The notes: a model not told the origin generated them from the sequence alone. Shown: positions 1 through 5,237, counted from the stretch's first letter. The stretch: 5,237 nucleotides of DNA from Gemmatimonadota bacterium (GCA_026706165.1 JAPOZF010000333.1:1-5237); one strand, 5' to 3'. Numbers and translations are program-made.

Positions 1-630
1 GTGGTAGCAGGCCAGACCGAACGCCTGCTCCACCAGTTCCTTCCCGTCCCTGGCGATGGGAAAATGCGGGCCGTCGTAAACCGCGGCGGGATCGAGCCGG
101 CCGTCGGAGCCGAACCATGACCGCACCCTGTCGAGGTCTCCGGCGCCGGCGGCGAACAGCAGGTTGTCGATGCGGGCCCCGCACTTAACCAGCATGTCGA
201 CGGACTTGGTGTAGCTGAACATCAGGGCGGTCGCCAGCGGCGCGCCGTCGTCGGCCACGCCGTTCACGGCCGCTCCGGCATCGCACAGGACCTTCACCAG
301 CGCCGGCTGCAGCCCCGCTTCGGCAGGGTGGCAGCTCGAAACGAGCAGGTAGAGCGTCGTCTGGTTCGTGCCGCCGCCATAGGTCTCCGCGAGGGCGTCG
401 ACCTTGGCCCCGGCCTCGAGCAGGATCCGGGTTATCTCCACGGCGTTCGGCGGCGTTTTCTGCAGCTCGTCCTCGATGCCGTTGGCGCCCACGTAGTGCA
501 GGAGGGTCGACCGGTGCTCGGACGGGGCGCGGGCTTCGATCAGGCCGGGGTCTTCCTGCAGCAGTTTCTTCAGTGCGGCCGCGTCCCCGGTAATGACGGC
601 GGTTACCGCTTCGTCGAATCGCGTGCTCAT
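1..630 (-). CDS. Ankyrin-repeat protein, N-terminal 210 residues (C-terminus beyond window)
   Basis: This is the 5' part of an ankyrin-repeat gene, with 210 codons open to the window edge. Ankyrin repeats are protein-binding scaffolds; no enzymatic motif is visible, and no signal peptide or membrane segment is seen, so it is probably cytoplasmic. After a helical start (residues 1-35, with AVITGDAAALKKLLQEDP), repeat-like units follow at about 41-80 (TLLHYVGANG, then ITRILLEAGAKVDA), 90-124 (LVKVLCDAGAAVNG), 129-156 (VDMLVKCGARID) and from 157 (LLFAAGAGDLDRVRSWF). The blocks LLHYVGANG and GGGTNQTTLYLLVSS match, from memory, a recognisable bacterial ankyrin family that often carries an extra N-terminal helical domain, absent here. 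The ATG at 630 is chosen because an AGGAGA lies 11 bases upstream; the ATG at 640 is in another frame and almost touches that AGGAGA. It lies 105 bases downstream of the RNase gene on the same strand and is probably co-transcribed. The family is well supported; its partner is unknown. Confidence 0.85.
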   Translation of the reverse strand, partial: MSTRFDEAVTAVITGDAAALKKLLQEDPGLIEARAPSEHRSTLLHYVGANGIEDELQKTPPNAVEITRILLEAGAKVDALAETYGGGTNQTTLYLLVSSCHPAEAGLQPALVKVLCDAGAAVNGVADDGAPLATALMFSYTKSVDMLVKCGARIDNLLFAAGAGDLDRVRSWFGSDGRLDPAAVYDGPHFPIARDGKELVEQAFGLACYH

Positions 631-641
631 GCTGCTTCATT

Positions 642-647
642 TCTCCT
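642..647 (-). promoter_or_regulatory. Ribosome binding site of the ankyrin gene
   Basis: The minus strand reads AGGAGA here, 11 bases before the ATG at 630. It decides between two nearby ATGs: the out-of-frame ATG at 640 would be only one base from it. A short palindrome, CCTG-ATA-CAGG on the minus strand (646-656), overlaps its 5' edge and might slightly mask it. Confidence 0.6.
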
Positions 648-696
648 GTATCAGGCAGGCTGGTTGAACTTCCCACTGGTTCCCGAAACCCTTCAA

Positions 697-723
697 GGTC
701 CATGATGAGCCAGGGGTTGGACC
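697..723. repeat. Inverted repeat between the RNase and ankyrin genes
   Basis: GGTCCA at 697-702 and TGGACC at 718-723 are exact reverse complements separated by 15 bases. They lie just past the RNase stop codon. No run of T follows on the minus strand, so this does not look like a classical intrinsic terminator; it could be a weak 3'-end hairpin or chance. An 8-base direct repeat, CAGGGGTT, also occurs at 711-718 and 730-737, the second copy overlapping the RNase stop codon. Confidence 0.3.
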
Positions 724-735
724 CGTCCTCAGGGG

Positions 736-2493
736 TTATCGTTTCTTCCCGCCGCCCTTTCCGGCACCCTTGGTCCGGGCCGCTTTCCGCCGGCCGGCTC
801 CTTTCCCGGCTGCCGCTGACTTCCCCCGGCTTTGTGGCTCCGGCGCGGCCGCCTCGAAGTTGATGCGCCGCTCCTCCAGGTCGACCTCCACAAGGCGCAC
901 GGTCAGCCGGTCGCCGAGGGTATAGGCAATCCGCGTGCGGCGGCCCACCAGGGCCTGCGCCTCCTCCCAGACCTCGAAGTAGTCGCCGCTGCGCTCGCCG
1001 AGAGTGCGGACCGGCACCAGGCCTTCGGCGAACAGCTCTTCGGGCCGGACGAACAGTCCCGCGGCATGAACGCCGGTCACCCTGGCGGGCATCACCTCAC
1101 CCAGGCGCCCGCGGGCGACGAGGCAGGCGGCGACCTGGACGATCTCCCGCTCCGCCTCGATGGCGCGCCGCTCCGTCTCGGAGGAGCTCTCCGCCGCGGC
1201 CTCGAGCCGGCGCAACACGGGCTTCTTCAGCCAGTGATTCCAGAGCGCGCGGTGAACGAGCAGGTCGGGGTAGCGGCGAATCGGCGAGGTGAAGTGGGCG
1301 TAGGCTTCCGAGGCCAGTCCGAAGTGGAGGTCGACCCGGTCGGAGTAGAAGGCCTGGCTCAGGGAGCGCAGCAGCAGCATCTGCCCGCTCTCGGACTGCC
1401 GCGACTGCTTGAGCCTGGCGAGCAGCCCGGCTACCGCTTTCGGGCTGTTCTCCTTGCCGGTCCTCACCGGGTGTCCGAAGCGCTTTGCCCAGGCGGCCAT
1501 CAGCTGCCACTTCTCCCGCGGCGGCGGCGGATGCACCCGGTAGACCCCCTCGAGACCGCGGTCGAGCAGGTGCTCGGCGACCGACTCGTTGGCCGCGACC
1601 ATCAGGTCCTCGATGACCTGGTGAGCCGACAGCGGTTCGCGGGCCACGACGTCGACGGGGTTCCCCCCCTTGTCGAACAGGACCTCCGGATCGGGGATCT
1701 CGAGATCGAGGGAGCCTTTCTCCAAGCGCCGGCGGCGCAGCAGCCGCGAGGCCTCGATGCAGTCCTTCACCACTGATGTTACCGGTTCGGGAACGGCGTC
1801 CGGGGCGCCGTCGATCTGCGACTGCACCTGGGTGTAGGTGAGGCGCGCGGCGCTGCGGATCAGGGAGGGGTAGATCTCGATGCTGCGGCGCCTGCCGTCG
1901 CCGTCGACCACCATTTCGCAGGTCACGGTCAGCCGCGGTTCCCCGGGAAGGAGCGAGCACAGCCCGTTCGACAGCCGTTCTGGAAGCATCGGCAGGACGC
2001 GCCCCGGCAGGTAGACGCTGGTGCCGCGCAGCAGCGCCTCCCGGTCGAGGGGGCTGCGCGCCTTGACGTATCCGGCGACGTCGGCGATCGACACCCAGAC
2101 CCTGTAGCCGTCCCCCTGCTTCTCGGCCGACACCGCATCGTCGAAGTCCCGCGCGTCCTCCCCGTCGATGGTGACGTGGATGCGCGAGCGCAGGTCGCGG
2201 CGCCTTCCGCGGGCCAGCGCTTTTTCCGGGTCGACCTCGGGGAACGCGCCGGCCTGCGCCAGCGCCTCCTCCGGGAAGTCTCCGGGCAGGTCGAGATCGT
2301 CGATAGCCTTTGCGAGGTACGCGGCCGCCGGGGCGGACCTGGCGGGGGCCTTCCTGCGGCCGGCTGACTGCGCTGACTGCTTCTTACGCTTGCCCCTTGC
2401 CGCGGCCGGTCTGCCCCCGCTCTTGCGTCGGGGCACCGTGCGCCGCGGGGGTTTGCCACCTCTTCCTTTTCGATATCCGGCCAATTGCTTCAC
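736..2493 (-). CDS. RNase R/RNase II family 3'-5' exoribonuclease lacking cold-shock domains
   Basis: This is a complete 585-residue RNB-family exoribonuclease, which hydrolyses RNA processively from the 3' end in the cytoplasm. The signature TIDGEDARDFDDAVS holds the four metal-binding aspartates D110, D116, D118 and D119, spaced as in Escherichia coli RNase R (D272, D278, D280, D281). Other RNB blocks are RGTSVYLPGRVLPMLPERLSN (156-176), HQVIEDLMVAAN (291-302) and HFTSPIRRYPDLLVHRAL (400-417), the last carrying the conserved catalytic arginine region. An S1 RNA-binding domain spans about 466-546. RNase R usually has two cold-shock domains before RNB, and often a helix-turn-helix; these are missing. 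Residues 1-60 instead hold 20 Lys/Arg and no Asp/Glu, and residues 553-585 form a second basic tail. Translation begins at GTG 2493, directly after an in-frame TGA; no in-frame ATG occurs before Met169, though TTG at codon 4 or GTG at codon 20 remain possible. It closely resembles RNase R, but the symbol is withheld because of the missing domains. Confidence 0.93.
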   Translation of the reverse strand: MKQLAGYRKGRGGKPPRRTVPRRKSGGRPAAARGKRKKQSAQSAGRRKAPARSAPAAAYLAKAIDDLDLPGDFPEEALAQAGAFPEVDPEKALARGRRRDLRSRIHVTIDGEDARDFDDAVSAEKQGDGYRVWVSIADVAGYVKARSPLDREALLRGTSVYLPGRVLPMLPERLSNGLCSLLPGEPRLTVTCEMVVDGDGRRRSIEIYPSLIRSAARLTYTQVQSQIDGAPDAVPEPVTSVVKDCIEASRLLRRRRLEKGSLDLEIPDPEVLFDKGGNPVDVVAREPLSAHQVIEDLMVAANESVAEHLLDRGLEGVYRVHPPPPREKWQLMAAWAKRFGHPVRTGKENSPKAVAGLLARLKQSRQSESGQMLLLRSLSQAFYSDRVDLHFGLASEAYAHFTSPIRRYPDLLVHRALWNHWLKKPVLRRLEAAAESSSETERRAIEAEREIVQVAACLVARGRLGEVMPARVTGVHAAGLFVRPEELFAEGLVPVRTLGERSGDYFEVWEEAQALVGRRTRIAYTLGDRLTVRLVEVDLEERRINFEAAAPEPQSRGKSAAAGKGAGRRKAARTKGAGKGGGKKR

Positions 2494-2518
2494 TCAAAAA
2501 CTTGGTGGTCCGCGGTGT

Positions 2519-2543
2519 CCCCGGGTGTCCCGAACACCTCGGG
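2519..2543 (-). promoter_or_regulatory. Hairpin in the presumed leader of the RNase gene
   Basis: Bases 2519-2528 and 2534-2543 can pair over ten positions with one mismatch and one G-U wobble, around a 5-base loop. This is a stable GC-rich stem whose near edge is 25 bases from the RNase GTG. On the minus strand it is followed 18 bases later by TTTTT, but too far for a normal intrinsic terminator. The same stretch includes a tandem direct repeat of GGTGTCCC (2514-2521 and 2524-2531), so it could equally be a protein-binding site. Its function is not known. Confidence 0.35.
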
Positions 2544-2723
2544 CTGTCCGTTGAATGGGGGCTGCGCCGTTCCTTCCCGCACATGGTCGCGAAAGAAACA
2601 GAGGCCGGATTTCACTCGGAGTTGCGTCTGTTGTCCCTGAAATCGTTTCTTCCCTTCGAGCTCGGGAGAGAGCCCCCAAGTCCGCGAAAGGGCCAAGCCC
2701 ATCTCCCCAGTCCTGATTTTGCG

Positions 2724-2769
2724 ACCCCTTTTTGCCTGCTGACGCAGACGCCAGGCGCACGAAAGGGGT
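2724..2769 (+). promoter_or_regulatory. Leader hairpin predicted to mask the ribosome binding site of the nuclease-fusion gene
   Basis: ACCCCTTT at 2724-2731 and AAAGGGGT at 2762-2769 are exact reverse complements, and a T-G wobble can extend the stem inward by one pair. Inside it, GCCTG (2734-2738) and CAGGC (2752-2756) form a second, nested stem around a 13-base loop. The 3' arm of the outer stem is the only purine-rich ribosome-binding sequence before the ATG at 2775 (AAAGGGG, six bases upstream of the start). In the folded RNA that site would be paired, which suggests translation controlled by leader folding, for example by temperature, a ligand or a protein. The pairing is seen directly; regulation is inferred. 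Confidence 0.5.
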
Positions 2770-2774
2770 ACCGT

Positions 2775-3545
2775 ATGTCCTCTCAATCTCTCCTCCCCCC
2801 GCGCCCCAATCTCGAACAGCTCAGGAAGCAGGCCAAGAGCCTCCTGAAGGCGCACAAATCCGGGGAGGCCGCGGCCATCCCCCGGCTGCGGCTGGGTATC
2901 TCCCGCCTTGCCGAGGCCTCCGACCCGGAGATCCTCGGCGCGAAGTTCTCCCTGCTGGACGCCCGGCTCGTGATCGCGCGGGAGCAGGGTTTCCGGAGCT
3001 GGCAGGAGCTCGAAGCGGCAATTCAGGATGCCGCCGGGCCCGGCGCAGCGGAGGCGTTCATGACCCTGGCCATCGGAGATATCCGCAAGCACACCCATCA
3101 ACTCGACGATGGCCGGGAGGTCGAGAGTTACCTCGTCCTGTTGGAAGAGGAGGACGGCGAGCGGATGTTGCCGATCCTGATCGCTGAGGAAGCCCTGGTC
3201 ATTTCCCTTGTGATGGGTCTCAGGGGGATCTCACTCCCTCGCCCCCTTGCCCACGACCTTACAACCGCCCTGATGCAGAGTATGCATGCAAAGCCGGTCG
3301 AGCTGCGTATATCGGATTATCGAGAGTGGGTGTTCTACGCCACCCTCGTGGTCGAGAACGACGACGGCACCCACCAAATCGACTGCCGGCCGAGCGACGG
3401 CATGTGCATCGCCGTTCGCGGAGGGGCGCCCGTCGTCATCAGCGAGCAGCTGATGGACAGGGTAGGACAAGAGAAACGGGAACCTCTGGACGGAAGCGGA
3501 ATCGACGCCATCGCCGCCAGACTCGGCGGCTCCCGATCAAGTTGA
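2775..3545 (+). CDS. Bifunctional nuclease (DUF151) domain fused to an ankyrin-protein-type N-terminal helical domain
   Basis: This is a complete 256-residue protein with two parts. Residues 9-84 (PRPNLEQLRKQAKSLLKA, then LLDARLVIAREQGFRSWQELEAAI) match, from memory, a small helical domain usually found in front of ankyrin repeats in bacterial proteins. Residues 96-232 form a full bifunctional nuclease/DUF151 domain: YLVLLEEEDGERMLPILI, then ISLPRPLAHDLTTALM, FYATLVVENDDG and the family core DCRPSDGMCIAVRGGAPV (203-220). Plant members of the family have been reported to cut RNA and DNA; the bacterial role is poorly defined, and a stand-alone bacterial protein is usually about 130-170 residues. 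The core RPSDGM differs from the more usual RPSDAI. The ATG at 2775 is chosen because AAAGGGG lies six bases before it and the recognisable domain begins just after it. A possible internal start occurs at Met96. The ABC-F gene follows 39 bases downstream, so the two are probably co-transcribed. The nuclease family call is strong; substrate and partner are unknown. Confidence 0.88.
   Translation: MSSQSLLPPRPNLEQLRKQAKSLLKAHKSGEAAAIPRLRLGISRLAEASDPEILGAKFSLLDARLVIAREQGFRSWQELEAAIQDAAGPGAAEAFMTLAIGDIRKHTHQLDDGREVESYLVLLEEEDGERMLPILIAEEALVISLVMGLRGISLPRPLAHDLTTALMQSMHAKPVELRISDYREWVFYATLVVENDDGTHQIDCRPSDGMCIAVRGGAPVVISEQLMDRVGQEKREPLDGSGIDAIAARLGGSRSS
3050..3062 (+). promoter_or_regulatory. Possible internal translation start at the nuclease domain boundary
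   Basis: GGAGG (3050-3054) lies five bases before an in-frame ATG (3060-3062, Met96). This Met sits exactly at the junction between the helical domain and the DUF151 domain. Initiation here would make a free nuclease domain of 161 residues, the usual size for the family. In GC-rich coding sequence such a match may be chance. Confidence 0.3.
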
Positions 3546-3546
3546 C

Positions 3547-3559
3547 CGAACCAGGTTCG
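3547..3559. repeat. Perfect short dyad between the fusion gene and the ABC-F gene
   Basis: CGAACC and GGTTCG flank one central A, just after the stop codon of the fusion gene. With a one-base spacer it is a poor RNA hairpin, and no T-run follows, so it is unlikely to terminate transcription. It might be a small DNA-binding site or chance. Confidence 0.2.
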
Positions 3560-3574
3560 CGGTGAAGTTGCTGC

Positions 3575-3580
3575 AGGAAG
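3575..3580 (+). promoter_or_regulatory. Ribosome binding site of the ABC-F gene
   Basis: AGGAAG lies four bases before the ATG at 3585 (six bases counting from AGGA). It supports that start, which also places the first ABC domain at its normal N-terminal position (VLDVNNVCKRF). Confidence 0.6.
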
Positions 3581-3584
3581 AAAC

Positions 3585-5237
3585 ATGACAGTCCTCGATG
3601 TAAACAACGTCTGCAAGCGCTTCGATATCGAGCTGTTGCTCGACGGGGTGAGCTTCAAGCTGAGCCGGGGTGAGAAGGTCGGCCTGATCGGGGGAAACGG
3701 GTGCGGGAAGACGACGCTGCTGAAGATGATCGCCGGCATCGAAGATCCTTCATCCGGAGTGATCACCAGACCGGGGGGAAGCCGGGTCGGGTACCTGGCG
3801 CAGGAGCCGGCGTACGACGAGGGGCGAACCGTGGACGAGGAGCTTCTCGAAGCTTTTTCCGAGATCTCGGGGATATCGCGGCAGCTGAAATCCCTGGAAC
3901 AGCGCCTGGAATCCGCACCGGCCGAGGAAGAAGAAGCCGTGCTGGCCGAATACAGCCGCGTCTCTGCCCGGTTGGAGCAGCTTGGCGGCTACAGCTTCGA
4001 GCACAAGGTCGACGCCGTTCTCGAGGGATTGCAGATGACCTCGATGCGGCAGCGGTCGTTGAGTTCGCTCAGCGGCGGGGAGAAGAACGCCGTAGCCCTC
4101 GCGAGGATCCTGCTGGAGGAACCGGACATCCTGCTTCTCGACGAGCCGGGGAATCACCTCGACTTCGAGGGGCTGGAGTGGCTGGAAGGGTTTCTCCGGA
4201 CGTACGAAAAAACCGTGCTCCTCGTCTCCCACAACAGGTACCTCCTCGACCGCGTCGTCGATCGCATCCTCGAAATCGAGAACGGGAGGGTTGCCCGGTA
4301 CAAGGGGAACTACTCCGCCTACCGCGTGGAAAAGCTCAGGGAATCGCTAAAACAGAAGGCGGCTTTCGACGACCAGCAGAAGGAAATCCGCCGGCTCGAG
4401 GCGATGATCAGGAGGTTCGCCCTGTGGGCGAAGATGACGGAGGACGTGCGGCACGCCAGGCAGGCGCGGAGCCGGCAGAAGATGCTCGACCGCATGGAGA
4501 GGATCGAGCGGCCGAACCTCGGGGAGGGAAGAATCCAGCCCCGCCTCGGGGCAGCGGAGCGGGCGGGGAAAATCGCCCTCGAGCTGCGGGGGTATTCGAA
4601 GGCATTTGGCGAAAAGGTGTTGTTCGATTCGGTCGACCTGCACCTGTCATCGGGCGAACGGGTCGGGTTGCTCGGCCCGAACGGCTCCGGGAAATCGACG
4701 ATCTTCCGCGACATCGTCGAATGTGGGTCCTGGGAAAACCCCGTCGTACGGATCGGACCGCGGATCGAGGTCGGGTACTATTCGCAGGAGCACGAAACCC
4801 TGAACCCCGCCAACAGCCTGGTCGAGGAGATCAGGGAGGCGGCGCCGATGACGGAGGACCAGGCCTTCCACATCCTGCTGAAATACCTGTTCCGCCGCGA
4901 GGACATCCACCGCGCTGTCGCGACCCTGAGCGGCGGCGAAAAGAGCCGCATCCAGCTGGCCAAGCTGAAGGTGTCGGACGTCAACCTCCTGCTGCTCGAC
5001 GAGCCGACCAATCACCTCGACATCCACTCGCGCGAGCAGGTGGAGGAAGCCCTCGAAGAGTTCGACGGCACCATCCTGGCCATTTCGCACGACCGCTATT
5101 TCCTCGACCGCATCGTCGACCGCATCGTGGAGGTGCGGAATCCGACGCTGGTGCAATACGCGGGAAGCTTCTCGGAGTTCTGGGCCAAAAGGAGCAGGGA
5201 CCGGGTTGCCTTGCCCGGGAAGGTCCGCAGGGGAAAG
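3585..5237 (+). CDS. ABC-F family ATPase, 551 residues to the window edge
   Basis: ABC-F proteins are soluble twin ATPases without membrane domains; characterised members bind the ribosomal E site and rescue stalled ribosomes, regulate translation or protect against antibiotics. Domain 1 has Walker A GGNGCGKTT (36-44), signature LSGGE (162-166), Walker B ending in DE at 186-187, and the H-loop histidine H216. Domain 2 has Walker A GPNGSGKST (364-372), signature LSGGE (448-452), Walker B DEPTNHLD (472-479) and H502. Between them lies a charged helical linker at about 246-325 (rich in KEIRRLEAMIRR and RHARQARSRQK), corresponding to the tRNA-facing interdomain motif. Domain 1 reads DEPGNHLD where the family nearly always has DEPTNHLD, and SHNRYLLD in place of SHDRYFLD; domain 2 is canonical. 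Both catalytic glutamates (E187, E473) remain. After domain 2 only about 30 residues are seen, and the stop codon lies outside the window; EttA-type proteins are about 555 residues, so little may be missing. The subfamily (translation factor or resistance protein) cannot be decided here. Confidence 0.92.
   Translation, partial: MTVLDVNNVCKRFDIELLLDGVSFKLSRGEKVGLIGGNGCGKTTLLKMIAGIEDPSSGVITRPGGSRVGYLAQEPAYDEGRTVDEELLEAFSEISGISRQLKSLEQRLESAPAEEEEAVLAEYSRVSARLEQLGGYSFEHKVDAVLEGLQMTSMRQRSLSSLSGGEKNAVALARILLEEPDILLLDEPGNHLDFEGLEWLEGFLRTYEKTVLLVSHNRYLLDRVVDRILEIENGRVARYKGNYSAYRVEKLRESLKQKAAFDDQQKEIRRLEAMIRRFALWAKMTEDVRHARQARSRQKMLDRMERIERPNLGEGRIQPRLGAAERAGKIALELRGYSKAFGEKVLFDSVDLHLSSGERVGLLGPNGSGKSTIFRDIVECGSWENPVVRIGPRIEVGYYSQEHETLNPANSLVEEIREAAPMTEDQAFHILLKYLFRREDIHRAVATLSGGEKSRIQLAKLKVSDVNLLLLDEPTNHLDIHSREQVEEALEEFDGTILAISHDRYFLDRIVDRIVEVRNPTLVQYAGSFSEFWAKRSRDRVALPGKVRRGK

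Larger units (their letters stand above)
2494..2774. other. Divergent intergenic region between the RNase and nuclease-fusion genes
   Basis: These 281 bases separate two start codons facing away from each other, so both promoters should lie here. I see no convincing -35/-10 pair on either strand, and no protein or RNA gene that I recognise. What can be seen is a hairpin close to the RNase start (2519-2543), a small perfect hairpin GGGC-CAA-GCCC (2690-2700), the 8-mer CGCGAAAG twice (2588-2595 and 2683-2690), and the inverted repeat covering the ribosome binding site of the rightward gene. The plus frame of the rightward gene stays open through the whole region, but without family resemblance or a ribosome binding site at its ATG at 2583. 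Confidence 0.6.

Noticed and set aside
185..703. Minus-strand frame of 172 codons overlapping the ankyrin gene
   Set aside because: It is arginine-rich with no motif, and out of frame with the clear ankyrin repeats. The AGGAGA at 642-647 fits the ankyrin ATG at 630, not a start in this frame.
832..1776. Plus-strand open frame of 314 codons opposite the RNase
   Set aside because: It is a shadow of the RNase coding frame in GC-rich DNA. The product has no family resemblance, while the minus strand encodes an unmistakable RNB domain with catalytic aspartates.
1097..2459. Two further minus-strand open frames inside the RNase gene (1097-1960 and 1929-2459)
   Set aside because: They are arginine/proline/alanine-rich out-of-frame translations of the RNase gene with no recognisable domain.
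2601..2660. Possible sigma-70 promoter beginning TTGCGT at 2622
   Set aside because: No acceptable -10 hexamer occurs at 16-18 bases; the region at that spacing reads GTTTCT. A promoter must lie somewhere in the gap, but I cannot place it.
2310..2774. Upstream extension of the nuclease-fusion frame, with ATG at 2583 or earlier
   Set aside because: The frame is open, but the extra residues look like translated noncoding DNA and part would overlap the RNase gene antisense. ATG 2583 has no ribosome binding site, and the recognisable domain starts right after ATG 2775, which has one.
2490..3101. Minus-strand frame of 203 codons over the intergenic region and fusion gene
   Set aside because: It has no family resemblance and lies opposite well-supported coding sequence. 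I considered whether it was a missing RNase N-terminus with cold-shock domains; no such motif is present.
3547..3559. Intrinsic terminator between the fusion and ABC-F genes
   Set aside because: The dyad has a one-base spacer and no following T-run, and the 39-base gap suits co-transcription better.
3335..5156. Several minus-strand frames opposite the fusion and ABC-F genes
   Set aside because: All lie opposite canonical Walker, signature and H-loop motifs on the plus strand and have no motif of their own.
1..5237. Mobile element, phage or toxin-antitoxin island
   Set aside because: No transposase, integrase, terminal repeats, tRNA junction or composition shift is visible. The genes share GC-rich codon use.

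Overview
The window comes from a GC-rich bacterium with strong G/C preference at third codon positions. I cannot place it in a phylum with confidence. Stand-alone bifunctional-nuclease (DUF151) proteins and ankyrin proteins of the kind seen here occur in groups such as Acidobacteriota and Desulfobacterota-like lineages, but that is only a hint. There is no tRNA, rRNA, CRISPR array, transposase or phage gene. It reads as a chromosomal segment of four genes, two cut by the window edges.

Layout: (1) 1-630, minus strand: the first 210 residues of an ankyrin-repeat protein, whose C-terminus lies outside the window. (2) 736-2493, minus strand: a complete 585-residue RNase R/RNase II family 3'-5' exoribonuclease. 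It has the RNB catalytic domain and a C-terminal S1 domain but no N-terminal cold-shock domains. In their place is a lysine/arginine-rich tail, and a second basic tail ends the protein. (3) 2494-2774: a 281-base gap between divergent genes with no convincing gene. It holds a hairpin near the RNase start and, next to the rightward gene, an inverted repeat that would cover that gene's ribosome binding site. (4) 2775-3545, plus strand: a 256-residue fusion of a short helical domain, normally found at the front of ankyrin proteins, to a complete bifunctional nuclease (DUF151) domain. (5) 3585-5237, plus strand: an ABC-F family ATPase with both nucleotide-binding domains present, running off the right edge.

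The two rightward genes are 39 bases apart and probably form one transcript. The RNase and ankyrin genes probably form another, reading left. Three of the four products belong to families acting on RNA, nucleic acid or the ribosome, so the locus may be a small RNA-turnover and translation-stress neighbourhood, though the sequence does not prove a shared pathway. The most unusual points are the nuclease fusion, the apparent redistribution of one ankyrin-protein architecture across two genes, the likely masking of the fusion gene's ribosome binding site, and the trimmed RNase R with basic tails at both ends.
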